From an uncultured Flavobacteriaceae bacterium (GTDB lineage: Bacteria > Bacteroidota > Bacteroidia > Flavobacteriales > Flavobacteriaceae), in the NCBI GenBank assembly GCA_943788695.1, contig CALSRG010000001.1:124001-188000 (forward strand): a DNA stretch of 64,000 nt, given 5' to 3'. A program made the translations under genes and the position numbers. Shown in pieces: positions 54,611 through 63,054 of the stretch. Below the pieces are notes generated by a model. The model was not told where the DNA came from, made no database searches, and saw nothing but the letters and a program-made list of their open reading frames with translations. The stretch's first letter is position 1. Each line of letters opens with the position of its first letter.

Positions 54611-55939
54611 TTACTCAAAAATAGCTTTGCCCAAGTAAAAGTCCAAAACTTTAGTTTTGAAAATAAAGTCATATTTCGCGTTAATCAAAATGGCCTTTGC
54701 ATTGATCATCGCTAATCTCGATTGTTCCAATTCAAAAGAATTTAAGGCTCCTATATTATAACGTTCTTGGGCGTTAGAAAAAGACAATTTTCTGGCCTCC
54801 ACGGCAGCTAATGATGCTTGATATGATCTTAATGATGCCTGAGTATCTACAAACGCCCGTTGTATAGTTGCCTCTAAATCGAGTCGCGCTCTGTTTAATT
54901 CTAATATAGCGTTTTCCTTTTGAAGTCTCGATTTAGCAAGAGCTGTTTTATTTCTAAATTTTGAAAATATTGGGATATTCACATTAAGATTTAGACCATG
55001 CCCCTTATTATCATTGAACTGTTGAAAGAAACTATTATCCTCCGAAAGGTTTGAAAAATTAGCTCCAGAATTAAAGCCATATCCCATACTAATTGATGGG
55101 AAAAAACCCGCTTTACTTAGCTTGATATTGATATCGGCTAACTCGAGATTTTTATTTGCAATTTTAATTTCATTTCTGTTTTCCAAAGCGTAGTCGATTA
55201 TTGGGCTAACGTCGTTATACATGATTGATGGTGATGGATCATCAACTTCAATCACTTGAACATCAAAACCATCAGCAGGAATCAGAATCAACTGCGCCAG
55301 TGTCAATAATGAAATGTGGTGGTTGTTTTGAGCTACCGTTAGACTTTGAAGGTCGCCACTCAATGTAGCCTGAGCATCGTAAACATTTGATAATGGCTGC
55401 ACACCTGAATCGACAAGTTCTTGAACCCGCTCCAATTGACTTTGTGAAAAATCATATTGCGATTGTGCCGTCTCTAAATTTTCCTTGTTGAAAAGGACAT
55501 TTAAGTAGGCATTCGCCACATTGAGGGCGATATCGTCCTGCAAACGGCGTAATTCGATTTCATTACGCTCATAATTCAACTGAGATTGTTTAAAAGTGTT
55601 AAGCGTTCTGAATCCGTTAAAAATCGTTTGATTTAAAGATAGAGAAGCATTGGTTGAATAGAATTGTCTGTCAATAAAATTCCCAGAGAAAAGCTCGGCA
55701 GATCCAAAATTAGCAGACTGACTCAGGTTAGCTCCAAATGACGGCAAAAAATCACCTTTAGCTGCCTTGACATCTTGTTCATTCGACTTCAAATTGTTTT
55801 CCGATTGTTTGATGCTAATATTGTTTTCCAAAGCCATCTCAACACACTCTTTTAAAGACCACTTGCGGTTTTGAGCTTGTACCTCAGAAGTCAAACCTAT
55901 TAGTACAATTAAACTTGTTATGTATCTTAACTTATTCAT
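54611..55939 (-). CDS. TolC-family outer membrane efflux protein
   Basis: The protein has 442 residues from ATG 55939. The signal peptide ends in SEVQAQ. Two TolC-type repeats of long helices follow: WSLKECVEMALENNISIKQS and NVANAYLNVLFNKENLETAQ, then YALENRNEIKIANKNLELAD and LEATIQRAFVDTQASLRSYQ. YNIGALNSFELEQSRLAMIN closes the second. It should form the outer membrane tunnel for the adaptor and ABC permeases encoded just upstream. The frame is open further upstream with a Lys/Arg-rich stretch that overlaps the adaptor gene; I treat it as non-coding. The real start overlaps the adaptor stop by eight bases. Confidence 0.93.
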   Translation of the reverse strand: MNKLRYITSLIVLIGLTSEVQAQNRKWSLKECVEMALENNISIKQSENNLKSNEQDVKAAKGDFLPSFGANLSQSANFGSAELFSGNFIDRQFYSTNASLSLNQTIFNGFRTLNTFKQSQLNYERNEIELRRLQDDIALNVANAYLNVLFNKENLETAQSQYDFSQSQLERVQELVDSGVQPLSNVYDAQATLSGDLQSLTVAQNNHHISLLTLAQLILIPADGFDVQVIEVDDPSPSIMYNDVSPIIDYALENRNEIKIANKNLELADINIKLSKAGFFPSISMGYGFNSGANFSNLSEDNSFFQQFNDNKGHGLNLNVNIPIFSKFRNKTALAKSRLQKENAILELNRARLDLEATIQRAFVDTQASLRSYQASLAAVEARKLSFSNAQERYNIGALNSFELEQSRLAMINAKAILINAKYDFIFKTKVLDFYLGKAIFE

Positions 55940-57056
55940 TGGTTTCCTCCTCTTTTTCGCCTTCCTCTGACGCTTGATTCCACACTTTAATTTCATCTGT
56001 TTCTTTAACGCCATCTAGGATTTCGACATTAATACCGTCAGACAAACCTAGCTCGACATTTTTTTTGATAAATCGACCAGCCTCATTTCGGATTTCTACA
56101 AATGGCTTGTCCGTTATACGATTAAATTGAAGTAAAGCCTCGCGCACGCACATCACACTATCGCGACTTTCAATATCGATTTTTGCATTAGCACTGTAAC
56201 CTGCTCTGATTTTAAAAGATGGAGCAATCGAAACGTCGGCCTTGATGGTGAACTGCACAGCGCCATTTTCTTCAACACCCTTAGGGGCTAAAAAGGTCAA
56301 TTTGGCGGGAAATTCTTCTTGATCGATGGCTCCAAGAACAACCATGATTTCTTTGCCTTCGCTAAGTTTTCCAATTTCTGATTCATCTACCTTGCCCTCA
56401 AAAATCATTTTACTCATGTCAGCAATAGTTGCGATAGTTGTTCCTGCGTTAAAATTATTACTTTCAATCACTTGGTCTCCTTCACGCACTGGTATTTCTA
56501 AAATGGTCCCAGAAATTTGGGCTACAATACTTGTATTCGCGCCGCTTCCTCCAGATACAGATCCCCTTTTAATGATCTGATAATCGTTTTGAGCTTGGGC
56601 GTATGATTCTCTGGCTTGATTTAATGACAACTCTGTATTTTCGAAGTCCTGACGAGAAATCACCCCTTTTTCAAAAAGTGTTTTATTTCTATCATAAATG
56701 ACTTGAGCGTTATCTAAAGCTAATTTAAACGTTTTGATTCGCGAGTTGGCGCTAACCAAAGCTTGTTCGTTTGGAACCACACGTATTGTGGCGATCAGAT
56801 CGCCTTTACTCACCATATCACCTTCTTCAACAACGATGCGATCTACAATTCCTGAAATTTGGGGTTTCAATTCAATTTCTTCCTCAGGGTTCAATTTTCC
56901 AGTAGCTACAACCTTATAGTTTATTGGTGCATAAAAAGGTACTTCAGTAGCAAACTCTTCTACGTCCGAAGCGTTGGAATCTTTGAAATATTTCAAAACA
57001 ACGATAAATAGTACCATTAGCACTAAACCGATTATAATTTTTACTGTTTTCTTCAT
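55932..57056 (-). CDS. Periplasmic adaptor (HlyD/MacA-like membrane fusion protein)
   Basis: The 374-residue protein has one N-terminal membrane helix (KIIIGLVLMVLFIVVLKYF). Then come the lipoyl/barrel-sandwich half-motif ELKPQISGIVDRIVVEEGDM and a coiled-coil hairpin (about 105-170, NRNTLFEKGV-like). The second half-motif is AQISGTILEIPVREGDQVIE, followed by beta-barrel and membrane-proximal domains. The C-terminus is very acidic (EEGEKEEETNE). It links the inner-membrane ABC transporter to the TolC-like protein. It precedes the tolC-like gene and follows the two permease genes, the usual MacA order. Confidence 0.92.
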   Translation of the reverse strand: MKKTVKIIIGLVLMVLFIVVLKYFKDSNASDVEEFATEVPFYAPINYKVVATGKLNPEEEIELKPQISGIVDRIVVEEGDMVSKGDLIATIRVVPNEQALVSANSRIKTFKLALDNAQVIYDRNKTLFEKGVISRQDFENTELSLNQARESYAQAQNDYQIIKRGSVSGGSGANTSIVAQISGTILEIPVREGDQVIESNNFNAGTTIATIADMSKMIFEGKVDESEIGKLSEGKEIMVVLGAIDQEEFPAKLTFLAPKGVEENGAVQFTIKADVSIAPSFKIRAGYSANAKIDIESRDSVMCVREALLQFNRITDKPFVEIRNEAGRFIKKNVELGLSDGINVEILDGVKETDEIKVWNQASEEGEKEEETNE

Positions 57057-57085
57057 GTTATGTAAGCTTAAATTGTATTTTATTT

Positions 57086-58321
57086 TTATTCTTCTCTTAA
57101 GGCTTGAATGGGTCTTACGCTTGTTGCTTTAAAAGCTGGTATTAATCCAATTAATGTTCCGAGTATCACCAATATCGTCAGGGCTAGAAATACAACTGAA
57201 ATAGATACAGAGGCATTTACCAAAGTGGCGTCAACCCCTTGACCAAATATTGAGTCGATCGCAATTAAAATCCATCCACCTGTGATAATACCGAGGAGTC
57301 CTGAAATCATGGTTAAAAAAACGGCTTCGGTTACAATTTGTCTTTTGATTTCGAATGGGGTAGCACCAAGCGCTCGTCTCACACCAATTTCTTTGGTTCT
57401 TTCCTTTACGGTGATTAAAAGGATGTTACCAATAGCAAAAACACCTGCTATTAAAGTGGCGATGCCAACAAACCAAGTTAAAAACTGCATCCCTGTTAAA
57501 AAACCTGTTAGTTTTTCAAATTCTTTACCTAAATTAAAACTTCCAAAAGCACGTTGATCTTTCGGATGAATGTTATTCATGTTTCTTAGCAGCAGCTTAG
57601 TATCTGATTCAATTTGTTTGATGGAATATTCTGACTTTCCAGTTACCATGAGCCAGCCGATGCGTTCGCCGAAATTATACATTTGCTGAAAGGTTGAAAA
57701 CGGTATATGTACATTTGAATTTCCAAACTGATCCTCCTCGATAACACCAATAACCGTAAAATTACTATTGTTAATTTTAATGATTTCCCCAACAGCTTGT
57801 TCATCTTTTTCAAATAGCTGTTCATAGGTATCGATAGTAATTACAGCCACTTTTCGTTTATCCTCAATATCGCTAGTATTTAAGAATCTACCATGAATTA
57901 ATTTCTTCTTTTGAACCTGGTCTAACAGAGGAAAGTCTCCTGCAATAGAAAATCCTGCCGATTGTGTGCCTCTGATAACTTGAGCTTGATTTTGATTTCG
58001 AGGTACTACAAATTTAACACCTTGGATATTCTCTTCAATTCTCTTAGCATCAGAAAGTGTGAGCTCTACGCGCCGGCCTTCTTGAAAACCTTGGAATGGT
58101 CGGCTTGTACTTTGCCCCCAAATGAAAACACTATTGGTGGCAAAATCTCCAAAAAACTTATTAAATGAATTCTCCATACCTCTGGCACATCCTAAAAGGG
58201 CGATCAATAAAAGAATCCCCCACCATACACCAATCATGGTCACTCCAGTTCTGAGCTTATTTTTGCCCATACTGTCCATAACTTCTTGCCATGTATCCCG
58301 TTCAAATAAAAATTTTATCAT
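57086..58321 (-). CDS. MacB-like ABC transporter permease (second of two)
   Basis: The protein has 411 residues from ATG 58321. It has an N-terminal helix (RTGVTMIGVWWGILLLIALL), a large periplasmic domain (about residues 45-265) and three C-terminal helices. These form the FtsX/MacB core: VGIATLIAGVFAIGNILLIT, VKERTKEIGVRRALGATPFE and IPAFKATSVRPIQALRE. There is no ATPase domain; the separate ATPase at 59545-60246 should serve it. It is a diverged paralogue of the adjacent permease, so the transporter is probably a heterodimer. The start one base after the previous stop fits coupling. Confidence 0.9.
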   Translation of the reverse strand: MIKFLFERDTWQEVMDSMGKNKLRTGVTMIGVWWGILLLIALLGCARGMENSFNKFFGDFATNSVFIWGQSTSRPFQGFQEGRRVELTLSDAKRIEENIQGVKFVVPRNQNQAQVIRGTQSAGFSIAGDFPLLDQVQKKKLIHGRFLNTSDIEDKRKVAVITIDTYEQLFEKDEQAVGEIIKINNSNFTVIGVIEEDQFGNSNVHIPFSTFQQMYNFGERIGWLMVTGKSEYSIKQIESDTKLLLRNMNNIHPKDQRAFGSFNLGKEFEKLTGFLTGMQFLTWFVGIATLIAGVFAIGNILLITVKERTKEIGVRRALGATPFEIKRQIVTEAVFLTMISGLLGIITGGWILIAIDSIFGQGVDATLVNASVSISVVFLALTILVILGTLIGLIPAFKATSVRPIQALREE

Positions 58322-58322
58322 A

Positions 58323-59552
58323 TTATTCGTCTCTAAGAGCCACAATTGGTTTGATATGTGCTGCTTTCTTTGCCGGAATGTATCCAGCTAAAGTGCCTGC
58401 TAAAATGAGTGTAATGGTTGCAGAAATAACCAAGCTTTGACTCACGCCTGGGTCTTTAATAAAATATTCTTCTAAACTCGACCCAATTAATTCAAGAACA
58501 CCCACACCAATGAGTAATCCAAAATAACCAGCTAAGGCAGTAATCAAAATAGATTCCATCAAAATGATACGTACGATGGATGCTGGAGGTGCTCCTAACG
58601 CTTTACGAATACCAATTTCTTTGGTTCGTTCTTTAACAATAAAAATCATGATATTACTAATCCCCACGATTCCAGCGATCAGTGTGCCTATTCCAACCAA
58701 GAAAATAATAATTCCTAGAACCATATTCATTTGATCGATACCTTTATTCCCATTGGCATAATTACGCATCCGAATGGCGTTTTGATCTGTTGGATTTACA
58801 GAAAATCTTTTTTGCATATCCTTGAGCAATACGTTACCAAAAGAAATGGCTTCGTCAAATGACATTTCCGGGTCATATGTCAAATTAATTTGATCGATAT
58901 AATCCGAATTTCCATAAATTTTTTGAGCCGTAGTTATGGGCATATAGATTAAGCGTTCTTCATTGTCTCCCCCGTCATCAGTAAAGACCCCTACCACCTT
59001 GTATTGCACACCACTCAAATTGATAAATTTTCCGAGTCCAGATTCTTTTATGAATAAATCTTTTTCCACCAAACGACCAATGACTGCCACTTTAGTTTTT
59101 TCTATCATATCCCGCTGATTGAGATAGCGTCCTTCCTTTATTTTGGTTTTTTCCAAAAACTGGTGATCGGGATGCACACCCCTAACGCTATAGGAGTTGC
59201 GTTCATTGCGGTATGATGCCTGCAAATTTTTATAAATACGTGCTGACTTGAATTGAACCTTTGAATCGTAAGATTCACCTACATAGTCAAAATCCTCATT
59301 CTTAAATTGTATTCTTCGTCCAGCTTGTAAACCTTTATAGGCTTTTGAAGTTTTTCCAGATAGTAAAAAAATGGAATTGGCTGCGTCATCAACAAACGCC
59401 TCCTTAAAAGTATTGTTCAAACCATTGGCGATGCCGAATAAAATTGTAAATAATAGAATAGCAAAAGTGACCGTAAAACCAGAAAGCACCGATCGTAATT
59501 TATTTTTAGAGATGCTTTGAAAGATCTCACGCCAAAGGTCTAAATCAAACAT
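58323..59552 (-). CDS. MacB-like ABC transporter permease (first of two)
   Basis: The 409-residue protein has the same layout as its neighbour: an N-terminal helix (VLSGFTVTFAILLFTILFGI), a MacB periplasmic core and the C-terminal FtsX region. That region reads IAGIVGISNIMIFIVKERTK, EIGIRKALGAPPASIVRII and IPAKKAAHIKPIVALRDE. It overlaps the ATPase gene by eight bases. Together with the ATPase, the second permease, the adaptor and the TolC-like protein it makes a complete tripartite exporter. The cargo (antibiotic, lipid or peptide) cannot be inferred from the sequence. Confidence 0.9.
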   Translation of the reverse strand: MFDLDLWREIFQSISKNKLRSVLSGFTVTFAILLFTILFGIANGLNNTFKEAFVDDAANSIFLLSGKTSKAYKGLQAGRRIQFKNEDFDYVGESYDSKVQFKSARIYKNLQASYRNERNSYSVRGVHPDHQFLEKTKIKEGRYLNQRDMIEKTKVAVIGRLVEKDLFIKESGLGKFINLSGVQYKVVGVFTDDGGDNEERLIYMPITTAQKIYGNSDYIDQINLTYDPEMSFDEAISFGNVLLKDMQKRFSVNPTDQNAIRMRNYANGNKGIDQMNMVLGIIIFLVGIGTLIAGIVGISNIMIFIVKERTKEIGIRKALGAPPASIVRIILMESILITALAGYFGLLIGVGVLELIGSSLEEYFIKDPGVSQSLVISATITLILAGTLAGYIPAKKAAHIKPIVALRDE

Positions 59553-60246
59553 GTGCAGTTATTCTATGTTGTTTAATTTTTTTATCATCCGTAATTAAAC
59601 CATCCTTTAAACGAATGACACGTTTGGTCATTGCGGCAATTTCTTCTTCATGGGTAACGATGAGTAAAGTTATCCCTTCGTCGTTGAGTTCTTGAAGAAA
59701 AGCCATTATTTCATGAGAAGTGGTAGAGTCTAGAGCCCCAGTTGGTTCATCGGCAAGTAATAGTTTTGGCTCTGCTGCCAAAGCGCGAGCTATGGCAACA
59801 CGTTGTTTCTGACCTCCCGATAGCTCACTGGGTAAATGCGTTGCCCAACCTGCTAAGCCTACTTTTTCTAAATGAAACATAGCACGCTTCAAACGTTCTT
59901 TACGAGGTATACCCTGATAATACAATGGTAAAGCCACATTCTCTAAAGCGTTTTTATAGTTTATCAAATTGAAAGATTGAAAAACAAATCCTAAAAATTT
60001 GTTGCGATATACTGCTGCCCGCTTTTCATTAAGGTCTTTGATAGGAACATCATCGAGGGTGTAGCTCCCCGAATCGGCTTCATCCAAGATGCCGATGATA
60101 TTTAAAAGTGTAGATTTTCCTGAACCTGAAGATCCCATTATAGCTACCATTTCACCGGGCTCAACTTCTAAATTGATGCCCTTCAAAACGTGCAATTTTG
60201 AGTCTCCGATCGGATATGACTTCTGAAGGTTTTTAATGGACAGCAT
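59545..60246 (-). CDS. ABC transporter ATP-binding protein (MacB/LolD type)
   Basis: The 233-residue ATPase drives the MacB-like permeases. Walker A is GSSGSGKSTLLNIIG, the Q-loop is in FVFQSFNLINYKNALENV, the signature is LSGGQKQRVAIARALA and Walker B is LLLADEPTGALDS. The H-loop is in LLIVTHEEEIA. The sequence has the LolD/MacB hallmark GxLxxxDxGxY-like segment GILDEADSGSYTLDDVPIKD. It is the first gene of the five-gene export operon. Confidence 0.95.
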   Translation of the reverse strand: MLSIKNLQKSYPIGDSKLHVLKGINLEVEPGEMVAIMGSSGSGKSTLLNIIGILDEADSGSYTLDDVPIKDLNEKRAAVYRNKFLGFVFQSFNLINYKNALENVALPLYYQGIPRKERLKRAMFHLEKVGLAGWATHLPSELSGGQKQRVAIARALAAEPKLLLADEPTGALDSTTSHEIMAFLQELNDEGITLLIVTHEEEIAAMTKRVIRLKDGLITDDKKIKQHRITAHV

Positions 60247-60319
60247 AGTAAGAAATTTTTAAAAATTTAGTTCTGAGTCAATTAATTAGACTATTAAAAT
60301 GACATAATGTTACAGCTAA

Positions 60320-60544
60320 TTAAGCTTTTTTTCTTCTGAAATTTTTAAATATAAAAAAACCTATTCCTCCGACAACAACGTAAGGAATTGCCATGAGATA
60401 CAATATGCCATCATTGATTCCTTTCGCAGTGCTTTGACTTTCTTCACTTTCCAATACAGCGCGACACATGGCACACTGTGACTCAACTGAAATAACACAG
60501 AACAAAACAATTGATAAGAACAATATTTTTGAACTTTTGGTCAT
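60320..60544 (-). CDS. Small CxxC membrane protein of the oxidase assembly cluster
   Basis: The protein has 74 residues from ATG 60544. The signal-like start KILFLSIVLFCVISVESQ is followed directly by CAMCRAVLESEESQ, a CxxC in the periplasm. A conserved NDGILYLMAIPYVVVGGIGF helix and a basic tail (NFRRKKA) come next. The preceding DUF420 stop and this ATG share one base (TGATG), which indicates coupling. I have no named function. The CxxC beside SCO and DUF420 suggests copper or thiol handling during cytochrome oxidase assembly, which is inference. Confidence 0.75.
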   Translation of the reverse strand: MTKSSKILFLSIVLFCVISVESQCAMCRAVLESEESQSTAKGINDGILYLMAIPYVVVGGIGFFIFKNFRRKKA

Positions 60545-61068
60545 CAATTATAAAATGGTGCAATCATGAGATATACAACGACTCCTGTAATCGCCACATA
60601 GAGCCAAACGGGAAAAGTAATTCTCGCTAATTTTTTATGTCCCTCAAAGTCTTTATTCCAAGCTCGAACATAAGTAAATAGAACTAAAGGAATGACTGCA
60701 ACAGACAATAAGATATGAGTAATAAGAATAAAGAAATAAATGAATTTCATTGTCCCTTCTCCGCCGTAAGGGGTGGATTCACTTGTCATATGATAGGCCA
60801 CATACATTATCAGAAAAACCACAGAACACAGCAGGGCCAACTGCATTAACCGCTGATGTAAAAGCCTTTTCTGATTTTTAATAGCCCATAAAGCTGAGAG
60901 CAAAAGAACTGCAGTAATGCCGTTAATCGTCGCATAAATTGGCGGTAAAAAGGTCAGAGGCGTTGTGTTTGACAATTTTACATTGAACAAAACTATTACA
61001 ACCAAAGGAATGGCTGCAGAAATTGCGATGATCAAATTTTTCAATTGATGCTCTTTCAGTGTCTTCAT
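60544..61068 (-). CDS. DUF420 membrane protein (CtaM-like)
   Basis: The 174-residue integral membrane protein has about five helices: LIIAISAAIPLVVIVLFNVK, PIYATINGITAVLLLSALWA, LALLCSVVFLIMYVAYHM, a long FIYFFILITHILLSVAVIPL and a terminal helix. Conserved histidines (LLHQRLMQ, YHMTSES, THILL, GHKKLARITFP) match the DUF420 family. One member, CtaM, is needed for haem-copper oxidase activity in Gram-positive bacteria. It overlaps the SCO stop by four bases (ATGA). Confidence 0.88.
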   Translation of the reverse strand: MKTLKEHQLKNLIIAISAAIPLVVIVLFNVKLSNTTPLTFLPPIYATINGITAVLLLSALWAIKNQKRLLHQRLMQLALLCSVVFLIMYVAYHMTSESTPYGGEGTMKFIYFFILITHILLSVAVIPLVLFTYVRAWNKDFEGHKKLARITFPVWLYVAITGVVVYLMIAPFYN

Positions 61069-61808
61069 AAGTCTTTTAATAATATTTCAATGTCTTGCAT
61101 GAGAATTGAGATCTCCTCTTTTTGCCCAGATTCGTCCTCTGGATCACTATTTAAACCGTAATAATAAATTTTCGGATTTCCGAAATCATCTAATCGAGAG
61201 CGAATATAACCTTCCTTATCAATAAGTGCAAAATTACCTGAATGTTCGAATCCTCCATCCGCCTCGATATCTTCTGCTGCGAAAAGATTAAAGCCAACAT
61301 TAGCAAGTTCGTAAATGGCGGTCTTGTCTCCAGTCAAAAAATGCCAATTTGGATTGACAACACCATAGTTCTCTGCATAGGATTTGAGCACTTCAGGTGT
61401 ATCAAATGATGGGTTTATAGTAATGGATGCGATGCCAAAATTTTCTTGATCTGGAAACTGATTTTGAATGGCTACTAAATTACGATTCATAATAGGGCAA
61501 ATGGTAGGACAAGTACTGAAAAAAAACTCCAGAACATAGACTTTACCCAAATAGTCCTTATTGGTAATCGTATTTCCATTTTGGTCGATAAATGAAAAAT
61601 CTGGTACTTTTCGTTTTTCTCCATTAATCTCTATATATGCCAGCGTATTACTTTGCTTCGAAGTGAAACCAATAGTTTGACTTCGACTTTCATCACGAAT
61701 TACATCTGATTCAGCATACCGGTTAACGATTCGAGGAATAACAATGATCCCAAAAACCAACATTATGAATGCTACGCCAACATAAGAATAGTTCGATTTA
61801 TTAGCCAT
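61065..61808 (-). CDS. SCO-family copper chaperone/thiol protein
   Basis: The 247-residue protein has an N-terminal anchor (YVGVAFIMLVFGIIVIP) and a thioredoxin-like domain. The copper-binding motif is Cys100 and Cys104 in FFFSTCPTICPIMNRN, with the third ligand His189 in GGFEHSGNFALIDKEGYIR. It should deliver copper to the CuA site of cytochrome oxidase or keep its cysteines reduced. Family segments VPDFSFIDQNGNTITNKDYL and ASITINPSFDTPEVLKSYA are present. It is co-encoded with the DUF420 gene and overlaps the preceding cysteine-less relative by eight bases. Confidence 0.94.
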   Translation of the reverse strand: MANKSNYSYVGVAFIMLVFGIIVIPRIVNRYAESDVIRDESRSQTIGFTSKQSNTLAYIEINGEKRKVPDFSFIDQNGNTITNKDYLGKVYVLEFFFSTCPTICPIMNRNLVAIQNQFPDQENFGIASITINPSFDTPEVLKSYAENYGVVNPNWHFLTGDKTAIYELANVGFNLFAAEDIEADGGFEHSGNFALIDKEGYIRSRLDDFGNPKIYYYGLNSDPEDESGQKEEISILMQDIEILLKDL

Positions 61809-62514
61809 CTGTTTTCAAGTTTTCATTCCTACGGTCATCGGACTCAAAGGTGCCTTTACGTTTTTGTCGGTATTCGGTAAATAGAATTCTCAAATCTTCA
61901 CTCATCTTATTTTTCAAATCAGAAACCTCAGTGCAGTCATAACTGAATAAGCTGTAGGGCGCCATATCCAATTTTAGTTCTTTTTTGTTACGGTCATCAA
62001 ATCGGCCGCGTTGGTCAAGATTTTTGTCAATGATATAAACTTGATTGAATATGGATAGATCATCTTTAGCAGATGTCAATAAACTTTGTTGAAGTAATTT
62101 AATGTCTTTAATATCTCCCGTTACAAAATGCCAAAATCTTAAATCACTATATGAATAAAGTTCTGATTTAAGTTCGGTTAAAGCTTTACTGGCTTCGTTT
62201 GGAGCAATGAGAATAATTTGAAATTTTTTAAATCCTTTAAATTTTTCGTAAATCAGCTCTTTAAGATTTAAAGCCGCTGTAGATTGCTCTGCTGGATTAT
62301 AACTTAAAATACCGAGTACGGTAAGTTGATTTTTAAACTGAACGGGTTCCCCGTCTATGGTCTCAAACGCATCAAGTTCATGAACGTCATGGCCAACGAC
62401 CTCCAGAGGAGTATAGTTGTGAACTGATGGATATAAAAAGAGGAGAAACAAAACAGGTAGGAAAAATAAAATACTCAAAATGAGGGGTTTCCTATACTTT
62501 AGAGCGTGTTTCAC
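61801..62514 (-). CDS. SCO-like membrane-anchored protein without the copper cysteines
   Basis: The protein has about 237 residues. There is no ATG near the start; GTG at 62514 gives VKHALKYRKPLILSILFFLP, a basic start and one membrane helix, and TTG 62520 is the alternative. The rest follows the SCO/thioredoxin order: LDAFETIDGEPVQFKNQLTV, LGILSYNPAEQSTAALNLKE, FQIILIAPNEASKALTELKS, RFWHFVTGDIKDIKLLQQSL and YIIDKNLDQRGRFDD. Where SCO has CxxxC this protein has no cysteine; a single Cys occurs near residue 200 (YDCTEV). It cannot bind copper like SCO, so it may be a partner or a degenerate copy. Confidence 0.78.
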   Translation of the reverse strand: MKHALKYRKPLILSILFFLPVLFLLFLYPSVHNYTPLEVVGHDVHELDAFETIDGEPVQFKNQLTVLGILSYNPAEQSTAALNLKELIYEKFKGFKKFQIILIAPNEASKALTELKSELYSYSDLRFWHFVTGDIKDIKLLQQSLLTSAKDDLSIFNQVYIIDKNLDQRGRFDDRNKKELKLDMAPYSLFSYDCTEVSDLKNKMSEDLRILFTEYRQKRKGTFESDDRRNENLKTDG

Positions 62515-62592
62515 AACCAATTATTTTAAACAAAACCTCGAAAGTTCTGCGATGAGTGTCGTAGACAACAATTGTTGAATAAGATCAATTTT

Positions 62593-63036
62593 TTAAAAGT
62601 CTCTTTTAATATAGCCAGAGCTGTATATGCTTTCGATATAACCACCTTCTTGTAGAAGTATGAAGATGAGGTAGGCTACTAAAAAAACAGCAGTCCAAAC
62701 CACCATACGACGTAAAGATGCCGTTTCATCGCGCATGTGCATAAAATCCCAAGTAATATAATAAGCTTTAACTAAGGTTAAAAGAATAAATATCAAGTTT
62801 AAAGGCTTTAAAAATATGATAGGAGATAAGAATACATTTCCTAGTGTCGCACCAAAACCACCTTCGAACGGCGTTAAAAGTGGACTCATTAATATTTCTG
62901 GTTTGTAAATACCTAGAACGACTTCGATCGCTGTGACTAAGGTAAGGAAAATCAAAACCCCCCATATTTTTTGGGTATTGTTTTTAAACTTGACCAGTCC
63001 TCTAAAAATTTCCAATTTGTGTTCGTGAGATCCCAT
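62593..63036 (-). CDS. Cytochrome c oxidase subunit IV family protein
   Basis: The protein has 147 residues from ATG 63036; an in-frame TTG twelve bases earlier is less likely. It begins MGSHEHKLEIFRGLVKF. Three helices follow: IWGVLIFLTLVTAIEVVLGI, FLKPLNLIFILLTLVKAYYI and MVVWTAVFLVAYLIFILL. The tail TWDFMHMRDETASLRRMVVW lies between the last two helices and is typical of the small subunit IV of caa3-type oxidases in Bacteroidota. It follows subunit III by 18 bases. Confidence 0.88.
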   Translation of the reverse strand: MGSHEHKLEIFRGLVKFKNNTQKIWGVLIFLTLVTAIEVVLGIYKPEILMSPLLTPFEGGFGATLGNVFLSPIIFLKPLNLIFILLTLVKAYYITWDFMHMRDETASLRRMVVWTAVFLVAYLIFILLQEGGYIESIYSSGYIKRDF

Positions 63037-63054
63037 AATCTTCTTCAATCAATA

